This document shows positions 11,827-24,584 of a stretch of 64,000 nucleotides of DNA, one piece after another. This DNA comes from Rhizomys pruinosus (taxonomy: Eukaryota > Chordata > Mammalia > Rodentia > Spalacidae), in the NCBI GenBank assembly GCA_009823505.1, contig VZQC01007061.1:1075255-1139254 (forward strand), given 5' to 3'. The notes below the pieces were generated by a model. That model was not told where the DNA came from, did no database searches, and was given only the letters and a program-made list of their open reading frames with translations. The position numbers and the translations under genes were made by a program. Every line of letters starts with the position of its first letter. Positions within the stretch are counted from its first letter, which is position 1.

Positions 11827-12057
11827 TTTTTTTTTTTTTTATTTCTGTATGTGTACGAATGTACTGTCTGCATGCAGGTTTGTGCACTCGTGTCCTGCAA
11901 TGCCGCGGAAGAGGGCGTCGGATTCCCCTGGAACTGGAGTGCTCCTGGAATTGGAGTTATAGATGGTTCTCGGCCGCCATGTGGGTGTTGGGGATTGAAC
12001 CAGGGTCCTCTGCAAGAGCAGTCAGTGCTCTTAACGGCTAGGCTATCTCTCCAGCCC
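11827..12057 (-). mobile_element. B2 SINE, duplicated subfamily
   Basis: Minus copy with the internal duplication, flanked by GATGGCCACT/GATGGCTACT. Confidence 0.9.
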
Positions 12058-12117
12058 GATGGCTACTCTTGAAGTCACCCCAGAACCTTCCTTGTTAGAA
12101 AAACAAATGAAGCATGG

Positions 12118-12335
12118 GGGCTGGAGAGATGGCCCAACGGTTAAGAGCACTGACTGCTCTCGCAGAGGACCCGGGTTCAATTCCCAGAACCCACATGGCA
12201 GCTAAGAACCATCTTTAACTCCAGTTCCAGGGGAATCCGATGCCCTCTTCTGACCTCTGAGGCAGGACATGGGTGCACCAACCTACATCCAGACAGTACA
12301 TTCATACACATAAAAATAAATAAATAATAAAAAAG
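12118..12335 (+). mobile_element. B2 SINE
   Basis: Plus copy without the duplication, flanked by GAAAAACAAATGAAGC on both sides. It forms an inverted pair with the preceding B2. Confidence 0.9.
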
Positions 12336-12617
12336 AAAAACAAATGAAGCCAACTCTTTTGGAATGTTCCAGCACCTGTGTCTAGGTGTACAAAGGATTC
12401 TGGGAATGGAGGGCATTGGGCTCCTTAGTGTTCATCCCTCAGCCAAAGGGCTCTTATGGAGTGTGCCACAGAAGGTCATCCTCTGCGGCAACCTCCCTGT
12501 CCCTTCCACAGTAGCTTGTGTGTCACTCAGAGGCCCTGCCCCCTCTACTCTACACTTTCTGGGCCCTGCCTCATTCCACTTCCCCTCATTCATCCCATTC
12601 CAGGCTAGGCTGACTTC

Positions 12618-12787
12618 CTTTTTAAATTTTTTTTTAATTACGCTTGTGTCCCTGAGTGAGGGTCACATGTGCCAGGGTATACAAGTGAAAGGACAATTTG
12701 CAGGAGCTGACCCTTTCCTTCTACTATGCAGGTCTTTAGGATCAGGCTTTGTTACTGTCTTTACCTCCTGAGCAATCTCACTGGCCC
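12618..12787 (-). mobile_element. B3 SINE
   Basis: Minus copy, T-rich left end, ending CAATCTCACTGGCCCT. Confidence 0.65.
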
Positions 12788-13029
12788 TAAGCTGCCTTCC
12801 TGTAGTTCTTTACATATTCTAGGCCAATCTTCACCTCAGGACCTTTGCACTGGCCACTCTTTCCAACTTGAGTGCTCTTTCCAACACTTTTCCTTATTTT
12901 TGTCCTCAAAACGTGGAAGACTTCCCACGACTTCACTCTGTGGCCCCTCTGAAGTGCAGTCTCTGGGTCTCTCCTTCTCTCTCTATAACTCTCTACCTCT
13001 TAAACTTGCAATGAGGTTCTGTTTTCTTT

Positions 13030-13278
13030 TTTCTTTTTTTTTTATTAATTTTATTTATTTCTGTATGTGTGAATGTACTGTCTGCGTGCAAGTTTGTGTA
13101 CCCGTGTCGTGCAATGCCGCGGAGGTCAGAAGAGGGCGTCGGATTCCCCTGGAACTGGAGTTCTCCTGGAATTGGAGTTTCAGACGGTTCTCAGCCGCCA
13201 TGTGGGTGCTGGGGATTGAACCCCGGTCCTCTGCAAGAGCGGTCGGCGCTCTTAACCGCTAGGCCATCTCTCCAGCCC
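13030..13278 (-). mobile_element. B2 SINE, duplicated subfamily
   Basis: Full-length minus copy with a GTTCTGTTTTCTT target duplication. Confidence 0.9.
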
Positions 13279-15117
13279 GATGTTCTGTTTTCTTGGTTGT
13301 TGTCTACCCTCTTTGCTGGTTGGTGAGATCGAGTCCTTGGTGTTTAGGCTCCAAGGACATCTGCTGAAGGAGAGAGCATCCTGGGAGGAAGAGAAACATA
13401 ACATAACCCGTAGGCTGACGGGATTGGTACAATGAGGCTTCTCAGAGCCAGTCTTACAGGAATTCAGGGAGAGGGTGCCAGGCTCTCAGAAAGAGGGACA
13501 AAGGGAGAGGTGGCATGCTTTGCTACCACCTCAGGACACAGTTCTGAGTATGGTAGGGAGGATGGAAGAGCTCCCCACAGCCCAAAGGTAACAGCAGAGT
13601 GCTCGGGAAGTTGTGAAACCAGCGTGCGCACTGGGCTTTGAGGCTGGCTTTCTAGGACGGGAGGTTCTTTTCTGGCTGGCCATCAGTGTCAGATTCACAG
13701 TTCTAACTTGCCTGCGGCCCACCGTGGCTTCCCTGGTCTTCGCCAGGGCAGGCAGCACTAGCCCTCTCTTTCACCAGCCCTCCATCTCATCAGCAGCTGA
13801 AGAACCAGTCTGAGGCGGTTCATCTCTGCAGCCTGAGTCAATGCCAGAGTCCCCAGAGCAGACCTGCCTACCAAAGGGTGGTCGGCAGGTTGGAAGGGGA
13901 GGAGGGAACCTGTGTTCTAATTTGCATCCTTTGTCAGGGTCCAGCTGTACTGGGACCAGCATGATCTGGAGGTAGCTTCAAGCCAGCTGTCTTGCTGTCT
14001 CCTTATTCTGTGACTTTAGAGAACTCAACTCTTCTCTTTCTCCATCTATATAATATTGGTGTCTATTTCACCAGATTGCTTGAGGACTAACTGCAAAAAA
14101 AAAAAAAAAAAAAAACATAATAAGCGCTTAGCAAAATTCTGGAGAGCAGGTGTCACTTAATAAATGGGAGGCTCCTTCACCCTCTGCTCCCAGCTCTCTC
14201 TGCCTGCTGTGTCTCTTCTTCCCTACCTCAACTGGTGCCGACTTCTGTGCCTGGCTCTCAAGGGTCTTCAGTGCCTGTCCTGACCTTTCCATCCAGGCTT
14301 CTGTCCCCGCTTTCTCTCTGCTGTGCACCCAGCGAGCCCATCATGGCTACCCCTCTGCCGTGCTTTGGCCCAAACTGCCCTCCCCCCCCCTTACTATTTT
14401 TCTGGTCTTGCAAAGTCCCTTCTCCAGGAAGTCCTCCCAGTTCATTTTTTGCTCTGTTCTTTCTGCCTCAGCCAGGCACAAGAGCTGTGCTGTCAGATTA
14501 TAGATAGTTCCATGTCTATAAATGTCCCTCCCATCCAGGCTAGCATCTCTTGCTAGGTGGACATAGACTCTTCCTGGGTCTCCCTAGAATTTGCTGCAGC
14601 ATTAAACATATTCTAAGTATTCAGTAACTAAAAAGATTTTATTCCACAGCAGTACATATCAGACAGGGGACTAGGTGTAGGAGGGGATCTGGGAGGGGTG
14701 AGGAACTGCCTGCCCCCGGCACAAACTGGACTTGGGGCTTTGTAGGCCACTCCTTAGTTCTCATCACCCTGGGAGGCAGTAGCAATCCCATTTTACAGAT
14801 GAGAAGATGGAGGTAGTGACTTGCCTGAGGTCACGTGGCTAGAGCCTGGCAAGGCAGGGTTGGCTGTGGGGGATGGTGGAGGGTGTGCTCTGGGGGAAGG
14901 CATTCCAGAGGGGTGCAGCCTGTTCAAAGGCTCTAAGCAGGAAGCCACGGCGGTTATGTGGGGGGACATTGTGTTAACAGATGGGACCGGGAAGGCCATG
15001 TGGGGGATGGCACTGGTTCGTCCATCTGAAGAGGGGAAGAGACTCCAGAACCTTCTTTGACAGCCTAGAGAAAGGCAGCAAGGCCCTCCAGGTGAACTGA
15101 CTGCAGCTCTAGAATTT
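13279..15117. other. Unique intergenic sequence
   Basis: Poly-A at 14095-14115, C9 run near 14384, and a minus MIR trace at about 14770-14860. No gene recognised. Confidence 0.45.
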
Positions 15118-15272
15118 CCTTTTTTTTAATTAGTTAATTTTTTTTTTTTTGAGACAGGCTTCCATTATGCAGCTATGCTGGCCTTGAACCCATTATGTAG
15201 CCCAGGTTAGTCTGGAACTTTTAACCTTCTTGCCTCAGTTTCTTGAGAGCTGAGATGATAGGCATGTGTCTA
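15118..15272 (-). mobile_element. Old B1-type SINE
   Basis: Diverged minus copy beginning with a T-rich run and GAGACAGGCTTCC. Confidence 0.6.
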
Positions 15273-18200
15273 GAATTTTCTTAACCAGAAAAAGCTACAA
15301 TTGATTCCCTATCTATACTAGCTGATCTGTTCAGGGCTTAAGGACAAAGATGGTGTCTCAGATGGCAGACATGTCAGAGAAGCTGAGAGGAGATGCTAGT
15401 GATCTGGGGCTCCTGGACACACCCCTCTTGTGAAGAGCAGTCTCCACAGTCATATATCCAAGTGATTGTCCGAAGCCCCCATATCTTGGTACGTGTCACC
15501 TCTGTAGCATCTGGCCTGCACCCAGCCCTTCTCAATGATGTGCCAGTCTGGATTCTGCCCTTCCTGCCACTTGGGTTAGAGACCTTCCCCATTCCCTGAC
15601 CCCACTGGCCAGCCTCCCTGCGGGTAGCTGAGCCCAGCTGAAATAACATAGCCCCTTCCCTCCCACGGGCACTGGACTATTTACAGCTCACCAGGGCCTT
15701 CACGCCCATGAGCTCACTGGAGCCTCCCTACCCGCCCTGGGAACCCAGCAGACCATGGACCAGGAGCTCCATTTCATCCAGGAGGAAACTGAGGCTGGGC
15801 TTAGCCAGTGAGTTTCCGAAGCTCAGCTTCTTGACTTCTATCCTTTCAACACCCCTAAGTTGAAAGTTGGGGAGTCTGGGGGCGGAGTCAGGTGGAGAGA
15901 AGGTTTCAGTCTGCTGAGTGAACTAGTCCCAGGGGCTGGAGAGGAGCAGAGGAGCCAGGACAGCAGAGGCGGAGGCAGAACGAAGTTTTCATGGTGTCGG
16001 CCACTGGCTGGGCAAAGGCCTCACAGGGACACTTTCGGAGTGGGTGTGGGGGAGAGTAGCCGAAGAGTACTTCAGAGATCAGTTGGAGTGTGTGGTATCC
16101 AGGTGAAAGAAAAGGACAGGGGAAGCCTTCAGCCTCAAAACTCAACCCTAAGAACCAGACATGGGTGGGTGGTTGCATGCTGGTTGCAGTTGGCGGGACC
16201 CCAGGCAGATACCAGGAGTACCTCCCATCTACAGATTGCTTAGGCAGATTCTGCCGTGGGGACTGGGCTCAGCCCACACTCTCCAGTGTCATCTCACACT
16301 GCAGTGTAGTTCCCCTGTCTCCTTACTTCTCCTCAAATCTTGGAAGATCTTCCGAGAATTTGTTCCCTCCCTAGGTCCTGGTCGGCCACCCTCCAGGGTG
16401 ATTCTCCTTCCCAGAGGGCCCCAAGAGCCCCTGAGTTCCTCCCAGAAGACTCCGGAATTCTTCTTCAGATTCTTAACATGCCTCTTCAAACCAAGTCCCA
16501 GTCTAGGAATGGAATGATTCTGTGTTCTTTGTCTTAGAACTTTGGTCCTGAGAGAAAGAGCTCTGACTCTCCTAGAAGACTAAAGAATGGTTGGAGACAA
16601 GGATGTATCTTTGCCATCCAATGTGCCAGTTTTCTAACTTGAGTTCTCCCTGTTTCTGCTGAGGCAGGCTCTGCCCATAGGGGGCGCCCACACAGTGCTG
16701 TTGAGGTGAGGCAAGCTCAGGGCTGCTGGTGCTGGGCGCTATGAATCACTGGCAGGGAGATGGGTCTGAGAACCAGGATGTGGCACCCCACTTCTCTGGC
16801 ACCCGGCAACTACCTGTGACTACCAGGAGGGAGAGCTTTCAGATGAGATAGGCTTGTGATTTGGGGTAGGATAGAGGGAACTAGACAGTAATCCCTAACG
16901 AGGCATTCTGACGTTGCAGGCTCAGAGAAGGGGCCTCAACGCTCACAGGACCCACAAGAAATCTGATGTTCTCCTTGACCCTGGTCTTAATGGCCCAGGT
17001 TCTTGAGCAAAGCTCCAACTAAGCAAACCCTATGTCCTTCCTCAAGTCTCTAGGAAAGAGTGGTGAGTCAGCTGTGGCCATGAACTCACCCTCGGCAGTA
17101 AAAACAGGAAAACAAGCAGGCTCTCTGGAAGGCAGGGAGAAGGGGAGGGAGGGGAGACAGGGGTTTCCTGGGGCAGGCAAGCTGCGCAAAAAGCATCGGC
17201 ATTGTTTGAAGTCCTCAAGAGTGAGGCTGCATCCTTATGGCCACTAGAAACTCAACCACATCAAAGCCACCTAAGGAAGATGTCACATACAGTCACAGTC
17301 ACATACAGTGACCCACCGAGTCCCTCAGAGGAGTGCACAGTGACACACGCAGTTGACTTGAGGCCATGACACCCAGAGACCCATCGAGCAGCAGCTTTGA
17401 TATGGTCCCACAGAAACTAGCACAGCCAGACTCTCAAACACACGTGCAGACATCACAGGGTTCCACATGGCCACGTATATCCATGACAGCTGCCTCCATA
17501 TAGTCTCACATAGATCACGAGGAGCAAGCCACAGCTACACAGACAGCAGCCTCCACCCTCCGCCTGGCCAGTAACCATCGGCACTCAGAACCCATCTCCA
17601 GGAGTCACATACCACCGCCACACAGGCAACGCCCATTTCTACGCATATGGTCACACAAACACACAACCACATAGTCACATGCAGCCACAACTGCACAGCT
17701 CCTCAAACAACGTGCAGAGCCATGCCCAAGCCACGGGGAGTCAAACACACAGTCTGTTACACACCCACTGCATCCACAGTTACACACTAATCACATGGCT
17801 TGAGCCACACAGGGACCAGCCACACGATTACACAGACAAATACCCTCCATGGAACCTCTGGCACTCGGTCCTGGTGGCAGTTGGGGCCTGGGGTGGGAGC
17901 CCAGGAGTGACTCATACTGTGCCCCACCCTCCCTCCTATTGGTAGCCCCTCCCTGGCACCCTCCTCTCTGAGCACCCACTGTTTGGTGTTTGTCGGGCTT
18001 GGTACCCACCTTGGAGAGGCGGGAACACCACGGAGCACCAATGCCGCCTTCAGCACGGTGTCTCTTAGCTCTGCTGCCAGACACTGGGCTGGTGAATGAG
18101 GAGTTCCAGATCAGATCACAATTTATCCTGGGATGGGGAGGTGGGGAGATGGGTATTTCCACATGGGCACCCAAGTATCCCTGAGGGGACTTGACCCCAA

Positions 18201-18446
18201 ACACCTACCTGCTTCAAGCTTCAGCGTTGGGGGCCCACCCTTATCCCACACTTCAATCTCAGTGTTTTTTTTTTGGGGGGGGGCTGAATGGTTCTCATGT
18301 GATTGATACCTGTGACTAAGGTATAGGAGACAGACCCAGGGAAGACTTCTGTGTTGTATTGTCTTCCCACTTCTGGGGTAGTGAGCTTTGAATGTAACTA
18401 AGTGGTCTAAGGACACCCTATACTAAAGTCTACAGAGCTGAACTTT
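15273..18446. other. SINE-free unique sequence
   Basis: 3.2 kb without rodent SINEs. MIR trace (-) at 15690-15850; a degenerate CACA-rich stretch from about 17275 to 17830 (CACATACAGTCACA, CACACAGTC words); the CTCF-like site at 16674. No coding gene recognised. Confidence 0.45.
16674..16687 (+). promoter_or_regulatory. CTCF-like site upstream of Dlx4
   Basis: The plus strand reads CCCATAGGGGGCGC, 12 of 14 with the CTCF core. Its orientation is opposite to the two sites beyond Dlx3, so the pair would be convergent around the cluster. Confidence 0.45.
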
Positions 18447-18615
18447 CAGCCAGGCGTGGTAGCGCATACCTTTAATGCCAATTCTCTGGAAGCAGAAGCA
18501 GGTAGATCTCTGAGAGTTTGAGGCCAGCCTGATCTACATAGTGAGTTCCAGGCCAGCCAGAGTTAGACCCTGATTCAGAAAATCAAAAATAAAAGTAAAA
18601 AAAAAAAAAAAAGCA
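18447..18615 (+). mobile_element. B1 SINE
   Basis: Plus copy with A-tail; CTGAACTTTCA occurs at both ends. Confidence 0.82.
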
Positions 18616-20187
18616 AATGAAAGGGTCTGAACTTTCACCCAATTCAGCGTCACCTTCAGCCAGTCTTGTCCCCTCCAAGGCTCTGCTTATTCATGTGTTA
18701 CCTGAGGGGCTCTGGGCCAAATATATTTCTCATTGGGCTGTTTATGAATACACAAACTTCGAGGCCTATCCCTGAACTTCTTGATCCCAGGATTTGAAGC
18801 CCACAGGCTCTGGGGACCTTAGGTATCTTGTAGTGCTAAGAACTATGGTAGCTGAGGGATTGGGGACATAGCCGTGCAAGAGTAAGGACCTGAGTTTGTA
18901 CCCTCAGCACTATGCAAAAGCTGCATACAGCACACAGGGCTGTAATTCCATCCCTGGGGAAGAGAGGACAGGAGGATCCCTGGGACTTGCTGGCAAGCTG
19001 AATTGGTGAGCGATGGGTTCACTGAAAAACCCTGCCTCAAAAAGTAAGATGAAGAGAGATTGACAAAGATACCTGATATTGACCTCTGGCCTCCCTACCC
19101 ATCCCCCCACCACAAGCCCATTGCAACTGAGCACCCCACTGGGTGGAGGCTGAGGGCTTGTCCAGAAGCTGCTCAGGGCCCCTCCCTGCCCTGCTGGGTG
19201 CCTGGCACTCAGAGGCCACCACCACCACCTTCCAGGAGAAGCCACGTCATCTTGCTGAATTTGAGGCTTGTGGTTAGAGCAGGTGGTGACCAAGCCAGAA
19301 CTTTCCAGCCCCACGCTCTGCAGAGGCTGGGCTTCCAGAGCAGGCTGAACAACCTAGGGATTCCTGGTTCCCTTATAGGACTAAAAAGACCAAGGTCCTC
19401 TAGGAACCAGGAGCATCCGGATCCCAATCCAAAGCCTGGGGGAGGGGAGCTGGGAAAGGGGGAGACAATGAAGGCAGGGAAAGTTCTCCAGGGTCCAAAT
19501 GAGGGTTCTGCTTATTTTTTACCCAGTTTCTTACTTTGAGTCAATCTGCTTCTTGGTTGCTAGGTAACTATTTTCCTGATACCTACAGGACAGAATCATA
19601 TGGCATTAGTGGGCACCCTGCACATTCCTCTAGCCCATGATGTGGCCCCCAACCATACACATCATCACAAAACCTCATTATTGGCTTTCTATGGGCTGGC
19701 ACTCTGCTAGGCACACAGTGTCTCATTCGAGGCTCTAATAACCTCGCGTGGTAGCTATTATTAACTCCATCTTACAGATGAAAAAAACAGAAATCCTAAG
19801 GTACCTGTCCAGGGGTCCTTAGCTAATAAACTGTAGAACTCCAGTTCAAATTTCTGGCCCCCACTCTGCAGCCCAGTCTCTTAACTGCATCTCACACCTC
19901 CAACACCTCTAGTCACAGGGACTCCCAGATGGCACTTACTGAGACAGCTGGATGTCTATGTTGGAGGAAGCAAAGCTCAAAGTCCAGCACATCTCACTGC
20001 AACAGAGGAAGCAAGATGGAGAGTCACCTGGGTCAGGGAAGGACTGGATGCCTAAGACAGGGATGGCGTCTGGCCTGCTCTGAAAGCTCATTATTTAAAA
20101 TATTCTTCTTATATGGAGCCTGAGTCTACATTCCTGTGGCTTCTATTTGCTGTTCTGCATTCTGGCCTTAAAAGTCACAGAAGCAGG
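18616..20187. other. Unique sequence with old SINE and MIR traces
   Basis: A possible old tRNA-derived SINE at 18850-19090 and a MIR (-) at 19690-19900 (CCATCTTACAGATGAAAAAA). Also the RFX X-box at 19556. Confidence 0.4.
19556..19568 (+). promoter_or_regulatory. RFX X-box
   Basis: GTTGCTAGGTAAC is an almost perfect palindromic X-box (GTNRCC-N-RGYAAC type) bound by RFX factors. It lies in unique sequence with no nearby gene, so an enhancer role is only a guess. Confidence 0.5.
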
Positions 20188-20521
20188 CCTTAGAGATGGC
20201 TCAGGGGTAAAGGTGCTTGCTGCCAGGCCTGATGACCCGAGTTAATCCCCAGAATCCACATAATAGAGGAGAGAATCAAGACCCCAAAATTGTCCTCTGA
20301 CTTCCACATGTGTCCTATGGGATGTAGGGAGCAATTGTGTGCACACACACAGCATAAATAAGAAATAAATAAATGAATAAATAAATAAATAAATATAAAT
20401 AAAAATGGAGGTTCTTTTTTTTTATCATAGAGAATTAGGGGTTGGGGCACAGTTCAATGGTAGAGTTTGCCTAACATACACATGGCCTGGGTTCCATCCC
20501 CAACACCCACAAAACAAAACA
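20188..20521 (+). mobile_element. B3 SINE followed by ID element
   Basis: B3 plus at 20188-20405 with a TAAA-rich tail; ID plus at 20437-20521 (GGGGTTGGGGCACAGTTCAATG). Confidence 0.75.
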
Positions 20522-21239
20522 GTCACACAGAATTCGTAGGCAGTCCCTCATGGGTTTGCAGACAATTCTGGCATTCCTACTACCTCTTGTCCACAGGGCC
20601 AATTGCTTATTTCTTTCCAAGTTGACTGTTCTTTGTCCTTTCCTCCTGTAGGGATCTGGCTTTGCTCAGGCCATGGCCAACCATCCCTCTTACATGGCCT
20701 AGAGACCCCTTTCAGGCTCATTATCAGCTGGCCATTGGTATTCTGTCCACTTCTCCTTTGCCCACTTAAGAGTCTACTGGAATATTCTGGAAAAAATCCA
20801 GAGAACCACTCCCCAGAGTCAGGAAGCTGGGGTTCTAATCCCAGCTCTTTCACTTCATTATGCAATGTTGGGAAAGGCCCTGGGCCACTCTGAGCACCAG
20901 GTTTCTTCATCTCTGAAATGTGGACAGCAATACCTGCCTTGCCTGACAGGATGGTGAGGCTTAACTTAGATCCTGAGTGTGAAGGCATTCCACATGCCAC
21001 CCAGCAGGGACCCTCGGAGGGCACAGGAGGAGCTGGCAAATCAAAGCCGCCCTGAGCAACTCAGGATTTAGAGCACAGTTCTGGGCACTGCTCAGGGGGA
21101 TGGGGAGCTGGGAAAGGCAGGCTCTGCCCTGCCTGACTTCTACAGCCTAGAATGACACCTCCAGTCATCACCAAGTCCTCTGGTTTCAATGACATAACAA
21201 GCTTTACCTCACAGGGCTTTTCATTTTCATTTTGCTTTG
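20522..21239. other. Unique sequence with MIR
   Basis: Plus-strand MIR at about 20810-20990 (GGGTTCTAATCCCAGCTC type). No gene recognised. Confidence 0.5.
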
Positions 21240-21921
21240 GTTTTATTTTTATTTTTATTATTTTTATTTTTTTAAACTATTTTATTTTTATTTTTATTTA
21301 TTTTCTATGTGTATGAATGTACTGTCTGCATGCATGTCTGTGCACCCGTGTCATGCCGCGGAGGTCAGAAGAGGGTCTTAGATTCCCCTGGAACTGGAGT
21401 TCTCCTGGAATTGGAGTTTCAGACAGTTCTCAGCTGCCATGTGGGTGCTGGGGATCGAACCCAGATCCTCTGCAAGAGCAGTCGGCGCTCTTAACCGCTA
21501 GGCCATCTCTCCAGCCCCTATTTTTATTTTTGAAATAGGTTCACAAGTAGCTCAGGCTGTCCTTAAACTGGCTGTGTAGCTGAAGCTGATCTTGAACTTC
21601 TGACCCTCCTGCCTTCGCCTCCCAAATGCTGGGATTGCAAACTTGTGCTACCACATCTGGTTTTATGGACTACCGGGGATCAAACCCAGGGCCTTGTGCA
21701 CGACCAGCCAGCATTCTATCAGCTAGGCTGAGCTACGCCCCCAGCACTTTTTGACTTTTGTTTGCTTGTTTGTTTTAGTCTTGTTTGAGACAGGGTCTCC
21801 CTGTAGCCCCAGCTGTCCTGGAACTCACTATGTAGACCAGGCTGGCCTTGAACTCACAGAGATCTGCCTGCCTCTGCCTCCCGATTGCTGGGATTAAAGG
21901 TGTGTGCCACCATACCCAGCT
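21240..21921 (-). mobile_element. B2(-), B4(-), B1(-) cluster
   Basis: B2 of the duplicated subfamily at 21240-21518, B4-type element at 21526-21746, B1 at 21775-21921. Confidence 0.82.
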
Positions 21922-22300
21922 TCTACTTTTTGGTTTTTCGAAACAGAGCCTCACTATGGAACCCAGATTAGACTTGAATTTTTTTGTGGTGTTCGTGGCG
22001 TATGTGTGTGGTATATGCACATGTATGTGCCAGCATGCATGCCCATGCAGAGGCCAGAGGACTACACCCAGAGTCATCTATCACTTCTTCAGCTTTATGA
22101 GACAGGGTCTCTCACTGAACCTGAATCTTGCCATTTTGGCTAGCTTGGCTGGCCAGCAAGCCCTTGGGAACCAGCTGTCTCCACTCCTCAGTCCTGGGTA
22201 GCACACACACTGGCTTTTACATGAATGTCCAGGATTTGAACTCAGATCCTCTTGCTTTCTCAATCCGAATTCATACTTACTAAGCCATCTCTCCAGCCCC
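21922..22300 (-). mobile_element. Older rodent SINE-type sequence
   Basis: Starts as a B1 remnant, then GAGACAGGGTCTCTCACTGA and an end in ACTAAGCCATCTCTCCAGCC, so a tRNA-type SINE head on minus. Family not certain. Confidence 0.5.
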
Positions 22301-23006
22301 TTAGCTTTGAACCTTTGATCCCCCTGTCCCAGCTTCCCCAGTAACAGGCATGAACTACCATACCCAGTGTACAAAACCTTTTTAATCATGTTGGGTCTGG
22401 CACCAGGCAGGTGTTGGTCCGGCAGGGTTGGGGATAGGCATATCCTGGTGGGTGAATGGGGGTGGGGGGTGGATATGTAAGGCCCAGACTGCTGGAGATA
22501 CCGTGTTACTTACTGGATCTTCACAGTCCTGTGAGGCTGGTATTGTTACTGTATCACTTCACAGATGAGGAAGCTGGGATACAGTGAGGTTTCACTTGTC
22601 CCAGTCACTGCAGGGTGGAGGGAGGATTAGAATTCAGACCAACCAGGTCCCCAAGCTGGTGTGCTCACCTGGCTGCACTGGAGGAAAGGCCTCTCAGTCT
22701 GGAGGAGCAGCAAGAGGGGGAAGGGGTGGGGCTGGCAGAAGCCCCGCCTCTTCAGTGCTACCCTATGACCTCAGCCTCAATGATACTGCTGCCTCTGGGA
22801 TTTCTGACACATTAGGAAAAAATATCCCCTTCCTCTTATTCATTCATTTATTTAGTTCATGTTTGCTGAGCATTTATTATGTGCTGGGCCCTGGGCTGGG
22901 TACCATGTTCACACCCTGCAAGACCTTGTTCTGTCCTTGTGGAGCGAACCCAGCCAAGAGCATCTGATTGGAAGGGAGAGAGAAAGGAAGGGAAGGAGGG
23001 AGGGAG
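22301..23006. other. Unique sequence with MIR-type remnants
   Basis: MIR (-) at about 22490-22650 and an ancient repeat at 22840-22920 (TTATTCATTCATTTATTTAG then GTGCTGGGCCCTGGGC). Confidence 0.45.
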
Positions 23007-23017
23007 GGAGCAGAGAT

Positions 23018-23070
<53 letters not shown>

Positions 23071-23095
23071 GTAGATAGATAGATAGATAGGTAGG

Positions 23096-23134
<39 letters not shown>

Positions 23135-23145
23135 CCAGCCAGCCA
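23007..23145 (+). repeat. (GATA)n microsatellite
   Basis: About 34 GATA units with a few GGTA variants, preceded by AGGG-rich sequence from 22975. Open frames of Ser-Ile-Tyr-Leu repeats on minus are artifacts. Confidence 0.95.
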
Positions 23146-23616
23146 GCGTGGAGTGTGGTCCAACCAGAAGGTATGGCCTCTTTTCCAAAGTAAGAACTCA
23201 CTCTCTGAGGTTCCTGAGGACCAAGAGGATTAAGGTCGAATGTGTACAAAGCCCTGAGTTCCATCCCCAGCACAGCAAAAATAAACAAACAAATGAAACA
23301 GTTTAAAGTATACAAAACAAAAGAAAGAAACCCCACTGCTTTCCCATGATTGTCTGGGAAAAATTGAGCCCTAGACTCCAGAATTCAACCCCCCCCCCCA
23401 GCCCAGCACAAACCACAGAGTGGAGCCAGAGCACTGAGTCAGAAGGCCTGGTCTGGAAAGCCAGTTCTGTGAACACTAGTCAAGTTTTCCCTGGCAAGGC
23501 ACTTTAACATGGGCCTCAGTGTCTTCATCTGTAAAATGGGCCTAGTAAATCATGATTTTCAGAAGTTGTTACAAATCCCCGGTGTCAAAGGCTTTAAGGG
23601 AATGGTGTATACATTG
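23146..23616. other. ID remnant and MIR
   Basis: ID-like plus fragment at 23233-23300 and a plus MIR at about 23425-23610 (CATCTGTAAAATGGGCCTAG). Confidence 0.5.
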
Positions 23617-23805
23617 CACATTTTTTTAAATGTCAGTTTATTTGAGGTGGGGGGGAGGCACGTGTCACCACCAGCATGAGATGATCAGACAGCAAATTGA
23701 GGGAGTCAGCTCTCTCCTCCCACCATGTGGGTCCTGGGGATAGAATTCAGGTCCTGGGGCTGGGAGGCAAGCGCATTTACCCACTGAGTCATCTTGCCGA
23801 CCCTC
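23617..23805 (-). mobile_element. B3 SINE
   Basis: Minus copy with CACTGAGTCATCTTGCCGAC at its head end. Confidence 0.65.
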
Positions 23806-24584
23806 ATGGCACACATTTAAGATCCCTAAGTAGCCCCTTCCCCCAACCCCAACCACCTGATTTTGCCAGAATGACTCAGAATCAATCCTTACTTGGGGCT
23901 GGATAGCTTTGTCATTAAAGGCTAGCAACCAAAACATTAAGAAGAAATCCTTACTCTAACTTTGAAAATCTTCCCAGCTGAAGCCCCACATCCTCCAGAT
24001 TGTATATTCCGGGCCTGACCTTCAGGGTGATTCCAGCAAGTTTACCAAGTTGGAGGAAGCCAGGCTGGGGAGATGGCATTCCAGGCGGCATGTCAGCGAG
24101 TGAGTCAGGGCTGGGCGGTCCTCTCCAGGTCCCTGGAGGTGGGGGAGGGCCTGCCTCTTTGGCTCAGGGCCCGGGTCGGGTTGCTCATTTGCATACATCT
24201 ACATGTATGCAAGTTTCACCTGCTCACACTGGCAGGGCTAGGAAAGACACCTGTACCGAGGCACGGCGGGGAAACCAGTCGGTGTGGCTGGCTGCCTGCT
24301 GGAGCTACAACCCTGAATCTTGGTCCAATGGCTCATCCATCCATCAAATGTCTGAATCTCTGAACCAAACACATGGCTTCTTTGCTGGGCTCCTCTTGAT
24401 TCCCCAGGCCAAGAACGTTAGTCTCACTGGTTCCTACCCCGTTCTAGTAGGGGAGGGGAAACTTTCAGCAGTCTTTTCTCATGGATCCCTCCTTTCTGTG
24501 GGCCTGCCACCACCACAGCCTTGAGGACTCTCTCCTCACTGCTTACCTGACCTATTTTGTAAAATATTTTATTTAAAAAAAAAT
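23806..24584. other. Unique intergenic sequence
   Basis: No SINE; contains the octamer inverted repeat at 24189. Noncoding by appearance. Confidence 0.4.
24189..24212. promoter_or_regulatory. Octamer-type perfect inverted repeat
   Basis: TTGCATACAT, spacer CTAC, ATGTATGCAA: 10-bp perfect arms. The left arm is part of CATTTGCAT (octamer ATTTGCAT at 24187-24194), so two POU half-sites face each other. It lies in unique sequence. Confidence 0.5.

Noticed and set aside
22000..22300. Possible LTR fragment
   Set aside because: No TG..CA ends or polypurine tract; the end resembles a tRNA-type SINE head instead.
22857..23336. Ser-Ile-Tyr-Leu repeat proteins on minus
   Set aside because: Translation of the (GATA)n microsatellite.
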